Position numbers and translations under genes: made by a program. Positions 50,242 to 58,764 of a stretch of 64,000 bases of DNA are shown here, in pieces. The stretch's first letter is position 1, and every line of letters starts with the position of its first letter. The DNA is from Microbacteriaceae bacterium VKM Ac-2855 (GTDB lineage: Bacteria > Actinomycetota > Actinomycetes > Actinomycetales > Microbacteriaceae), in contig JABMLG010000001.1 in NCBI GenBank assembly GCA_013204985.1, positions 616,574 to 680,573 of the forward strand, given 5' to 3'. The notes under the pieces are model-generated. The model did no database searches and was not told the DNA's origin. It worked only from the letters and a program-made list of their open reading frames with translations.

Positions 50242-52368
50242 ATGACAGCTGCACAGCCCACCGGCACCCTCGAGCTCAGGGCCGAGGCGAACGACATCCT
50301 GCGCCGACTCGTCGGCCGTGACGACGCGGAGTTCCACGACGGACAGTTCGAGGCCATCGAGGCTCTGGTGTCGCAGCGACGCCGGGCACTCGTCGTCCAA
50401 CGCACAGGCTGGGGCAAATCGGCCGTCTACTTCGTCGCGACCCTCCTGCTACGCCGCCGGGGCTCCGGGCCCACGATCCTCGTCTCGCCGCTGCTCGCGC
50501 TCATGCGCGACCAGACAGCGGCAGCGGCCCGCGCCGGCGTCCGTGCGGTAGCGATCAACTCGGCGAACGCCCACGAGTGGGAGGACGTGCTCGCGCGTCT
50601 CGCCGACGATTCGGTCGATGTGCTGCTGGTGTCACCGGAGCGGTTGAACAACCCCCGCTTCCGCGACGAGCAGCTCCCACGATTGGTGGCACGCACCGGC
50701 CTCCTGGTGATCGATGAGGCGCACTGCATCTCGGATTGGGGCCACGACTTCCGACCCGACTACCGCCGCATCCGCGATCTGATCACCCGGCTGCCCGACG
50801 GCGTCCCGGTGCTGGCGACCACCGCCACGGCGAATGCACGCGTGGTGGCCGACGTCGCCGAGCAGCTCGGCGGTTCCGAGGTGCTCACCATCCGCGGCCC
50901 GCTCGCTCGCTCGTCATTGCGATTGGGGGTGCTGCGACTTCCGGATGCGAAGGCCCGGCTCGGCTGGCTGCTCGGCCACCTCGCGGAGATCCCGGGAAGC
51001 GGCATCATCTACGCGCTGACGGTGTCGGGCGCGGAGGACACCGCGCGGTTGCTGCGCGAGAACGGCCATGACGTACTCGCCTACACGGGCCGCACGGATC
51101 CAGCCGATCGCGAGGCCGCCGAGCAGGCGCTCAAAGAGAACCGCGTGAAGGCTCTCGTCGCGACGAGCGCGCTCGGGATGGGATTCGACAAACCCGATCT
51201 GGGCTTCGTGGTCCACCTTGGCGCACCGTCGTCTCCCGTCGCGTACTACCAGCAAGTCGGTCGCGCCGGACGCGCGACCGACGACGCGCGGGTGCTCCTG
51301 CTGCCCGGCCCGGAGGACCCGGACATCTGGCAGTACTTCGCCACGGCATCGATGCCGAGCGAGACGAAGGCCCTCGCCGTGCTGGACGCATTGGAGAGCG
51401 CGAACGGTGTGCTTTCCACGCCGGCGCTCGAGTCGATCGTCGACCTGCGTCGCTCGCCGATGGAGCTGCTGCTCAAGGTGCTCGATGTCGACGGCGCCGT
51501 TCACCGTGTGCAGGGCGGCTGGCAGAGTACCGGTGTTCCGTGGCGATACGATCGCGAGCGCTACGAGCGGATCGCGACCGCACGGAACGCCGAGCAGGAC
51601 GCGATGCTCGCCTTCGAGCGCACCGACGGCTGCCGGATGGAGTTCCTGCAGCGTGAACTCGACGACGAGACCGCCACCCGTTGCGGTCGCTGCGACCGGT
51701 GCACCGAGCCGTGGTATCCGACGGGGGTGTCCGCCGACTCGACCGGAATCGCGGCGGGCGCTCTTTCACGGGTGGGTCTGACGGTCGACCCCCGAGCGTT
51801 GTGGCCCACCGGGAGTGACCGACTCGGAGTTCCGGTGAAGGGCAAGATCCCGCCGAGCGAGGTGGTCTCCGCCGGGCGTGCGGTCGCCCGGTTCACCGAT
51901 CTCGGCTGGGGGCAGAGCCTGCGGGGTCTCCTCGCCGCCGATCGACCGGACGCGCCGGCCGCACCGGCGCTGATCCAGGCCTGTGTGCAGGTGCTCGCGC
52001 AATGGGGCTGGGCCGATCGACCGATCGCGGTCGTGAGTATGCCGTCGCGGACGAGACCGCAGCTCATCGACTCCGTGGCCCGCGGGCTGGCGGATGCAGG
52101 ACGGCTCCCGTACCTCGGCTTCCTCGACATCGCTCGCGAGCTCGGGCCCAGCGGGAGCGGCGGCAACAGCGTGTACCGCCTCGCGGCCGTATGGGGCGCC
52201 TTCGAGGCCGGTTCGGGTCAGCGCGAGTTCCTGGGCGAGCACTCCGGTCCGGTTCTTCTGGTGGATGATCTGATCGACAGCCGGTGGACCATGACCGTCG
52301 CCGGTAGGGCCCTGCGCTCGGCCGGAGCGACCGCGGTGCTTCCCTTCGCGCTGGCGACACCGGCCTGA
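50242..52368 (+). CDS. RecQ-type helicase fused to a C-terminal phosphoribosyltransferase-like domain
   Basis: 708 residues. Helicase core: Walker A QRTGWGKS (K59), VSPLLALMRDQ, LVIDEAHCISDWGHDFRPDY (D158EAH), TTATAN, and domain 2 ending VGRAGRATDD. A zinc-binding segment follows (CRMEFLQ ... RCGRCDRC). There is no HRDC domain; instead the last ~200 residues look like a type I phosphoribosyltransferase with PRPP loop LLVDDLIDSRWTMTVAGRAL (from ~672). ATG 50242. It may unwind DNA and use or sense PRPP/nucleotides; the fusion occurs in Actinobacteria but its role is unclear. Confidence 0.9.
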   Translation: MTAAQPTGTLELRAEANDILRRLVGRDDAEFHDGQFEAIEALVSQRRRALVVQRTGWGKSAVYFVATLLLRRRGSGPTILVSPLLALMRDQTAAAARAGVRAVAINSANAHEWEDVLARLADDSVDVLLVSPERLNNPRFRDEQLPRLVARTGLLVIDEAHCISDWGHDFRPDYRRIRDLITRLPDGVPVLATTATANARVVADVAEQLGGSEVLTIRGPLARSSLRLGVLRLPDAKARLGWLLGHLAEIPGSGIIYALTVSGAEDTARLLRENGHDVLAYTGRTDPADREAAEQALKENRVKALVATSALGMGFDKPDLGFVVHLGAPSSPVAYYQQVGRAGRATDDARVLLLPGPEDPDIWQYFATASMPSETKALAVLDALESANGVLSTPALESIVDLRRSPMELLLKVLDVDGAVHRVQGGWQSTGVPWRYDRERYERIATARNAEQDAMLAFERTDGCRMEFLQRELDDETATRCGRCDRCTEPWYPTGVSADSTGIAAGALSRVGLTVDPRALWPTGSDRLGVPVKGKIPPSEVVSAGRAVARFTDLGWGQSLRGLLAADRPDAPAAPALIQACVQVLAQWGWADRPIAVVSMPSRTRPQLIDSVARGLADAGRLPYLGFLDIARELGPSGSGGNSVYRLAAVWGAFEAGSGQREFLGEHSGPVLLVDDLIDSRWTMTVAGRALRSAGATAVLPFALATPA

Positions 52369-52421
52369 GTGCGCGCGCGAGCGATGGAGGTGAGGCCCGG
52401 CCCGACCAGACCATCGCCAGG

Positions 52422-52440
52422 TAAGGTTAGCCTCGCCATA
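52422..52440 (+). promoter_or_regulatory. Iron box (IdeR/DmdR-like) of the siderophore-interacting protein
   Basis: The 19 bases TAAGGTTAGCCTCGCCATA match the IdeR/DmdR consensus (TTAGGTTAGSCTAACCTAA) at about 14 positions, with the left half nearly perfect. The box ends 23 bases before the ATG, where a repressor would block the promoter under iron-replete conditions. Confidence 0.7.
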
Positions 52441-52463
52441 TTCGCACCGTAGAAAGTCCCGTG

Positions 52464-53309
52464 ATGACCTCTGCCCCCGCTGCCCGTGTCCGCGTCCTCC
52501 GTTCTGCCACTGTGGTTCGGACCGAATGGCCGGCACCGGATATGGTGCGTGTCGTCTTCACCGGCGACGATCTGCGCGGACTACCCGAAATTGCGTTCAC
52601 GGATCACTACGTGAAGCTGCTCCTCCCCCCGGCCGGCGCCGATTACTCGTGGCCGTTCGATCCGGAGCGGATCAAGGAGACGCACCCGTCCGACTCCTGG
52701 CCCGTGACGCGGACGTACACGATCCGCTGGTTCGATCGGTCGGCCAATGAGCTGGCGATCGACTTCGTCGTGCACGGCTCGGAGGGGCTGGCTGGTCCGT
52801 GGGCCGCGTCGGCGAAGGCGGGTGACGGGTTGAGCTTCTACGGACCCGGTGGCGCCTACGCCCCGGATTCGATAGCCGATTCGTACCTGTTCGTCGGCGA
52901 CGAAGCGGCTCTGCCCGCCATCGCGGCCGCGCTCGACGCGCTCGCTCCGGATGCGGTAGCGGATGTGTTCCTCGAGGTCGCGTCGGCTGCGCATCAGCAG
53001 CCGCTTACCGTCGGTCCGAACACGTCGGTGACCTGGGTGTATCGCGCGGACAGCGGCCTCGGTTACGGCGAGCCTCTCGCTGCCGCCGTTCTCGCAGCAC
53101 CGCTTGCCGAGGGTCGGATCGACGCCTTCGTGCACGGTAACGCCGAGATGGTGAAGGTGCTTCGCCGTTTCCTCCTCGTCGAGAACCGCATCCCGAAATC
53201 GCAGGTCTCGATCTCGGGCTACTGGCGCACGGGCCACACCGAGGACCGCTGGCAGGCCACCAAGCGCGACTTCAACGCCGCAATGGAGACCGAGGCCCCC
53301 CTCTCATGA
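52464..53309 (+). CDS. Siderophore-interacting FAD-dependent protein (ferric siderophore reductase)
   Basis: 281 residues of the SIP family (ViuB/YqjH-like), which reduces ferric siderophores to release iron. The N-terminal FAD-binding barrel includes TRTYTIRWFD and the phosphate-binding SFYGPGGAY; the C-terminal NAD(P)H-binding half has YLFVGDEAALPAIAAAL, the AFVHGNAEMVKVLRR segment and the family end SISGYWRTGHTEDRWQ. ATG 52464 (or GTG 52461) with GAAAG upstream. Iron regulation is supported by the box just upstream. No siderophore transport genes are adjacent. Confidence 0.93.
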   Translation: MTSAPAARVRVLRSATVVRTEWPAPDMVRVVFTGDDLRGLPEIAFTDHYVKLLLPPAGADYSWPFDPERIKETHPSDSWPVTRTYTIRWFDRSANELAIDFVVHGSEGLAGPWAASAKAGDGLSFYGPGGAYAPDSIADSYLFVGDEAALPAIAAALDALAPDAVADVFLEVASAAHQQPLTVGPNTSVTWVYRADSGLGYGEPLAAAVLAAPLAEGRIDAFVHGNAEMVKVLRRFLLVENRIPKSQVSISGYWRTGHTEDRWQATKRDFNAAMETEAPLS

Positions 53310-53382
53310 CCTCCCACCGCACGCGCACCTAGCCGACGCCGGCCGCACCCGCCGCCGCCCTCCTCCCGCACCATCCCGCGCG

Positions 53383-53509
53383 CAAAGCGCCGCGACAAAA
53401 ATCGGCGTTTCAGCCGATTCTTTGCAGCGCGCCGTAACCGGCTCGAAACAACGCAACCACCTGCCCGAGCCGACCGCCGCGCGGCTGACGAGGAACGAGA
53501 AAGCCGCGC
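53383..53509. repeat. Repeat unit copy 1
   Basis: 127 bases from CAAAGCGCCGCGAC to GCCGCGC. Hairpin AATCGGC-GTTTCA-GCCGATT at its left, CGGCTCG/CGAGCCG in the middle and CCGCCGCGCGG at the right. Confidence 0.85.
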
Positions 53510-53550
53510 CGCAGCCTCCCACCTACCTACCTGCCACACCACCCCACGCA

Positions 53551-53677
53551 CAAAGCGCCGCGACAAAAATCGGCGTTTCAGCCGATTCTTTGCAGCGCGC
53601 CGTAACCGGCTCTGCACAACGCAATCACGTACCCGAGCCGACCGCCGCGCGGCTGACGAGGAACGAGGAAGCCGCGC
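53551..53677. repeat. Repeat unit copy 2
   Basis: 127 bases, the same length as copy 1 and differing at roughly ten positions, mostly in the loop of the CGGCTC/GAGCCG stem. The left hairpin and right palindrome are unchanged. Confidence 0.85.
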
Positions 53678-53681
53678 CAAC

Positions 53682-53797
53682 CAAAGCTGCCGGCGTCTCA
53701 GCCGATCCTTTGCAGCGCGCCGCAACCGGCTCCGCACAACGCAACCACCTGCCCGAGCCGACCGCCGCGCGGCTGACGAGGAACGAGGAAGCCGCGC
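53682..53797. repeat. Repeat unit copy 3 (left end shortened)
   Basis: About 116 bases. The left hairpin is damaged by a deletion of about a dozen bases, while the right two thirds match copies 1 and 2 closely. It ends 9 bases before the argG stop. Confidence 0.8.
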
Positions 53798-53805
53798 ACA
53801 ATAAC

Positions 53806-55257
<1,452 letters not shown>

Positions 55258-55343
55258 TCATAGAAGGATTCCGCGGGCGAGAAATCCTCCGGCTCACGGC
55301 CTCCGACGGACATCGCCGATTTCTTCGCTATTTTGCAGAGGGA

Positions 55344-55370
55344 TGTCGATTCCGGTCGATCCCGTTCGAC
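55344..55370 (+). promoter_or_regulatory. Candidate ECF42 promoter of the DGPF-sigma operon
   Basis: TGTCGA at 55344-55349 and CGAC at 55367-55370 are separated by 17 bases and lie 50 bases before the YCII start. As I recall the published ECF42 motif, it is TGTCGA at -35 and a CGA/TC-type -10. An 11-base direct repeat GCAGAGGGATG (55335 and 55377) brackets the site. Confidence 0.55.
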
Positions 55371-55419
55371 GAGTAGGCAGAGGGATGCCGCCGGCAGCCC
55401 CGGACGATGGAGGAATCCC

Positions 55420-55857
55420 ATGAAGTACATGCTGATCATGCGCCAGAGCGCTGCTGCTCTCGAAGCTGCGGCTGATCTCGACTTCGAAGCGGTCATCAAT
55501 GCGATGGGCGAGTACAACGAGGCGATGATCGCCTCGGGTGTTCTGCTCGCCGGCGACGGGTTGTCGGATGCCAAGGAGGGCTTCGTCGTCGACTTCGCCT
55601 CCGAGAAGCCGATCGTGACCGACGGCCCGTACGGCGAGATCCACGAATTGTTCAACGGCTTCTGGATGATCGAGGCGGCGAGCAAGGAGGAGGCGATGGC
55701 CTGGGCCACCCGCGCACCGCTCGCGCCGGGCCAGAAGCTCGAGGTGCGGCGTGTCACCGATGCGAGCGATTTCGAGGACTTCGCCGACAACGATCACATC
55801 AAGAAAGAAGCCGAGTTCCGCGACAAGAACGGACTCCCGGCGAGCGGCGAGCACTGA
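55420..55857 (+). CDS. YCII-related DGPF-domain protein
   Basis: 145 residues starting MKYMLIMRQ. The ferredoxin-like YCII fold carries the DGPF motif as DGPYGEIHELFNGFWMIEA, and VVDFASEKPIVT is typical of the family. Such proteins are small and of unknown enzymatic role but are genetically linked to ECF42 sigma factors. ATG 55420 with GGAGG 6 bases upstream. It lies 19 bases before the sigma gene. Confidence 0.92.
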   Translation: MKYMLIMRQSAAALEAAADLDFEAVINAMGEYNEAMIASGVLLAGDGLSDAKEGFVVDFASEKPIVTDGPYGEIHELFNGFWMIEAASKEEAMAWATRAPLAPGQKLEVRRVTDASDFEDFADNDHIKKEAEFRDKNGLPASGEH

Positions 55858-55876
55858 GCCCGAGCGGATCACCCCC

Positions 55877-57112
55877 GTGTCCGACATCCGACTCACGGTC
55901 GACGCCGTCTGGCGCATCGAGAGCGCACGCATCGTCGCGACTCTCGCCAAGCTGACGGGCGACGTGGGCCTTGCCGAGGATCTCGCGCAAGAGGCCGTGA
56001 TCGACGCCCTCGCGCAGTGGCCCGCCTCCGGAGTGCCCGACAATCCGGGCGCCTGGCTCACCGCCGTCGCAAAACGCAAGGCGATCGACGCCTGGCGGCG
56101 TCGGGAACGCCTCGATGAGCGCTACCACGCCCTCGCCCGCGATCTGGCGGAAGCGCGTGAGGATGAATGGCAGCCGATTCCGGACGACGTGCTGCGGCTG
56201 ATCTTCACGGCCTGCCACCCCGTCCTCTCCCGGGAGGCGCAGGTAGCCCTCACCCTGCGTGTCGTCGGTGGCCTCACCACTGATGAGATCGCGCGGATGC
56301 TGCTGCTGCCGATCGCGACGGTGCAGCAACGGATCGTGCGCGCGAAGAAGACGCTGTCCGCGGCTCGCGTTCCCTTCGATGCGCCCGATTCGAGCGAGTT
56401 CACCACTCGGCTCGGCACCGTTCTCGGGGTGATCTATCTGATCTTCACAGAGGGATACGCCGCGACGAGCGGTGATCGATGGATCCGCGCGGAACTCGCC
56501 GATGAAGCACTGCGCCTCGGCCGCGTGCTCGCTCGACTGCTGCCGCGCGAGGCCGAGGCGCACGCTCTTGTCGCCCTGATGGAGTTCCAGGCCTCGCGCT
56601 TCTCGGCCCGCGTCGCTCGTGACGGCGCACCCATCCTGCTGGCGGATCAGGATCGATCGCGGTGGGATCGCGCTCAGATCGGTCGCGGTACGACCGCGCT
56701 CGAGCGGGCGGATGCGGTCGGCCGCGGGCGCGGGCCGTACGCATTGCAGGCGGCGATCGCCGAGTGTCATGCGACGGCCGTGAGCCTCGATGCCACCGAT
56801 TGGCCTCGCATCGTGCTGCTCTACGAGGCGTTGGGGCGGCTCGCTCCGAATCCGGTCGTCGAGCTCAATCGTGCGGTTGCCGTGTCGATGGCGGTCGGGC
56901 CGGCGAGCGCCCTCCGGATCGTCGATGGACTCGCAGCCGAGGGGGCGCTACGGGGCTCCCACCTCCTGCCGAGCGTGCGCGGCGAGTTGCTCTCCCGCCT
57001 GGGCGGCCGCGATGCGGAGGCGCGTTCCGAGCTGATAACGGCGGCCGGGCTCGCCGCCAACGAGCGCGAACGCGATGTGCTGTTGGCGAAGGCCGAGGCG
57101 CTGGGCGCCTGA
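55877..57112 (+). CDS. ECF42-group RNA polymerase sigma factor with C-terminal extension
   Basis: 411 residues. Sigma-2 (about 10-80: RIVATLAKLTGDVGLAEDLAQEAVIDALAQW ... PGAWLTAVAKRKAIDAWRR) and sigma-4 (about 110-165: LTLRVVGGLTTDEIARMLLLPIATVQQRIVRAKK). The long extension has IYLIFTEGY, DRSRWD, GPYALQAAIAECHA and NPVVELNRAVAVSMAVGP, the blocks that mark ECF42. These factors have no classical anti-sigma; the extension is needed for activity. GTG 55877 chosen by homology. Ends 3 bases from the convergent kinase gene. Confidence 0.93.
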   Translation: MSDIRLTVDAVWRIESARIVATLAKLTGDVGLAEDLAQEAVIDALAQWPASGVPDNPGAWLTAVAKRKAIDAWRRRERLDERYHALARDLAEAREDEWQPIPDDVLRLIFTACHPVLSREAQVALTLRVVGGLTTDEIARMLLLPIATVQQRIVRAKKTLSAARVPFDAPDSSEFTTRLGTVLGVIYLIFTEGYAATSGDRWIRAELADEALRLGRVLARLLPREAEAHALVALMEFQASRFSARVARDGAPILLADQDRSRWDRAQIGRGTTALERADAVGRGRGPYALQAAIAECHATAVSLDATDWPRIVLLYEALGRLAPNPVVELNRAVAVSMAVGPASALRIVDGLAAEGALRGSHLLPSVRGELLSRLGGRDAEARSELITAAGLAANERERDVLLAKAEALGA

Positions 57113-57115
57113 GGC

Positions 57116-57649
57116 TCAGGCCGCCGCCCAGCCCGCCGCCAGCAGCACCTCGCGCACCGATTCGGCAGGCCCCGCCGTCGCGTCAAGCAACAGGTCCTCG
57201 AATGCTGCGGTGCTCAGCACAGTCTCTAATTCGATCGCACGATCCAGGTGCCAGTCACGGCCGGCGGCATCGGTTGCGTGACGCGTGCGGATCCGCTCCG
57301 CAACGACGTCCGCCGGGGCTCGGAGCCGAACGAGCAGGATGGACGCGCCGCCCAGGGCTGCCTCATAACGCCTCCGCTCCTGCGCGCTCTCGACCACTCC
57401 GGAGATGACGAAGCGCTGCGCCCCAACGGCTCGATAATTCGATACCAGGGCCGCCAGGTTCGCGAGTTCGACCTCGAGCGCGAAGCGATCATCGGCGGGC
57501 ACGGGGCGGAGTCGGCGGATCTGGTCCAGGTCGATCACGGCGTGCGCCGGCAGCCGGTCGCCCAACGCATCGCTGATCGCCTCGCCCACCGTGCTCTTCC
57601 CGACCCCGACGGTCCCGGTCAGCAGCACGCACTCCACGCCCGATCCCAC
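57116..57649 (-). CDS. P-loop kinase/ATPase, function unknown
   Basis: 177 residues. Walker A LLTGTVGVGKST near the N-terminus; VIDLDQIRRLRP could be the substrate-side acidic motif and FVISGVVESAQERRRY resembles small-molecule kinases (AAA_18/zeta-toxin-like). A C-terminal lid region with arginines (AERIRTRHA) follows. The substrate is not predictable by eye; no antitoxin-like gene is adjacent, so I do not call it a toxin. GTG 57649. Convergent with the sigma gene. Confidence 0.75.
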   Translation of the reverse strand: MGSGVECVLLTGTVGVGKSTVGEAISDALGDRLPAHAVIDLDQIRRLRPVPADDRFALEVELANLAALVSNYRAVGAQRFVISGVVESAQERRRYEAALGGASILLVRLRAPADVVAERIRTRHATDAAGRDWHLDRAIELETVLSTAAFEDLLLDATAGPAESVREVLLAAGWAAA

Positions 57650-57719
57650 CAGAGGATCCTTGCAGAGGTCGACGTAACATGCGCGCAGACGAGTCGCCGA
57701 TTCGTTAGGGTCGAAGGAC

Positions 57720-57739
57720 GCGGCTCGGCAACGAGCCGC
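57720..57739 (+). other. GNRA-tetraloop hairpin in the tRNA-Cys leader
   Basis: GCGGCTCG-GCAA-CGAGCCGC is a perfect 8-bp hairpin with a GNRA loop, 3 bases before the tRNA 5' end. TAGGGT at 57706-57711 could be a -10 box, which would place the hairpin inside the precursor leader. Confidence 0.5.
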
Positions 57740-57742
57740 AAC

Positions 57743-57816
57743 GGCGTCGTGGCGGAGTGGCTACGCAGCGGTCTGCAAAACCGTGTACACGGGTTCGAAT
57801 CCCGTCGATGCCTCCA
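57743..57816 (+). tRNA. tRNA-Cys (anticodon GCA)
   Basis: Acceptor GGCGTCG / CGATGCC (one G-T pair), discriminator T, and an encoded CCA at 57814-57816. The anticodon stem GCGGT/ACCGT encloses loop CTGCAAA, giving GCA. T-loop GTTCGAATC is normal. Body 71 bases plus CCA. Confidence 0.97.
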
Positions 57817-57821
57817 TGTTC

Positions 57822-57836
57822 AGGCCGGTTCGGCCT
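57822..57836. terminator. Short terminator between tRNA-Cys and the aldo/keto reductase
   Basis: AGGCCG-GTT-CGGCCT is a perfect 6-bp hairpin 5 bases after the tRNA CCA that reaches into the stop codon of the convergent reductase. Confidence 0.55.
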
Positions 57837-58764
57837 ACGGCAGCGTGTGACCGGCCGCGGTGAAGAGCCGGTACCACTGCTCACGGGTGAGCGGGAGGTC
57901 GGAGCCGAGCGCGGAGGCCCGGACTCGCGAGATGGTCGTCGTTCCCAGTACCACCTGCATCCGAGCCGGGTGTCGGGTGATCCAGGCAACGGCGATCGCC
58001 TCCGCGGGCACCGAGTATTCGGCCGCGAGATCGTCGATGACGTCGTTCAACTCGGCGTGCGTCTCGCGATCGCCGAGGAAGACACCGTCGAAGAAGGCCT
58101 TCTGGAACGGCGACCACGCCTGCAGCGTGATGTCGTTGAGTCGGCTGTAGTCGAGGATGCCGTTGTCGCGATCGATCGACTGGTCCAAGCCCACCATGTT
58201 GGCCGCGATGCCCTGGGCGATCAGCGGGGCGTGCGTGATGCTGAGCTGGACCTGGTTGATCGCCAGCGGCTGACGCACGTAGCGCTTGAGCAGCTCGGTC
58301 TGACCCGGCGTGTGGTTCGAGACACCGAAGGCGCGCACCTTGCCAGCCTGCTCCAGTTCATCGAATGCGGCGGCGACCTCCTCGGGTTCCACCAGGGTGT
58401 CGGGCCGGTGCAGCAGCAGCACGTCGAGGTGTTCGAGCTGCAGCGCGGCGAGCGACTCGTCGACGGTGCGGAGGATGTGCTCCTTCGAGAAGTCGAAGAA
58501 TCCCTCGCGGATGCCTACCTTCGACTGGATCACTACCTGCTCGCGCTCAGCGGGTGAGAAGGTGACGGCATCACCGAAGCGCTGCTCGCAGACGTGACGG
58601 GCCCCGCCGTAGATGTCCGCGTGGTCGAAGTAGTTGATTCCTGCGTCGCGAGCCGCGCCGACCAGGGCGCGGATCTCGTCGTCGGAGAGGTCGGTGATCC
58701 TCATGAGTCCGAGGATCACGTTGGAGGTCTCGAGGGTGGTCTGTGGCATCGTTGCGATCTTCAC
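57835..58764 (-). CDS. Aldo/keto reductase
   Basis: NADPH-dependent oxidoreductase with a TIM barrel, 309 residues. Catalytic tetrad: D47 and Y52 (NYFDHADIYGG), K82 (VIQSKVGI), H119 (LLLHRPD). The layout (GLMRIT at the N-terminus, VRAFGVSNH) matches the YdhF/AKR11-like group. GTG 58764 overlaps the WYL regulator stop (GTGA), which fixes the start better than the longer open frame. Cotranscription with the regulator is likely. Confidence 0.92.
   Translation of the reverse strand: MKIATMPQTTLETSNVILGLMRITDLSDDEIRALVGAARDAGINYFDHADIYGGARHVCEQRFGDAVTFSPAEREQVVIQSKVGIREGFFDFSKEHILRTVDESLAALQLEHLDVLLLHRPDTLVEPEEVAAAFDELEQAGKVRAFGVSNHTPGQTELLKRYVRQPLAINQVQLSITHAPLIAQGIAANMVGLDQSIDRDNGILDYSRLNDITLQAWSPFQKAFFDGVFLGDRETHAELNDVIDDLAAEYSVPAEAIAVAWITRHPARMQVVLGTTTISRVRASALGSDLPLTREQWYRLFTAAGHTLP

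Larger units (their letters stand above)
53383..53797. repeat. Cluster of three structured repeats between SIP and argG
   Basis: Three copies of a ~116-127-base unit lie in the 496-base convergent gap between the SIP and argG genes, separated by 41 and 4 bases of unrelated sequence. Each copy holds inverted repeats: an inner AATCGGC/GCCGATT hairpin inside GCAAAG/CTTTGC (copies 1 and 2), CGGCTC/GAGCCG, and a GCCGCGCGGC palindrome. All frames are proline/arginine/alanine-rich with no family, and the copies keep base identity across frames, so it reads as non-coding. Possible roles: bidirectional terminator, interspersed REP-like element, or structured RNA. Confidence 0.85.

Noticed and set aside
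47649-50417. A ~920-codon minus-strand frame opposite aarF, the PHP gene and the start of recQ
   Set aside because: It spans three well-supported plus-strand genes and contains no recognisable motif.
53219-53737. Arginine-rich frames through the triple repeat
   Set aside because: The amino-acid repeats simply mirror the DNA repeat. Copies are similar in all frames and no start or ribosome site is convincing.
53383-53797. CRISPR array
   Set aside because: Only three long (~120 b) repeats with spacers of 41 and 4 bases and no cas genes.
57116-57649. Zeta-type toxin of a toxin-antitoxin pair
   Set aside because: There is a P-loop, but no antitoxin gene is adjacent and zeta-specific motifs are not clear.
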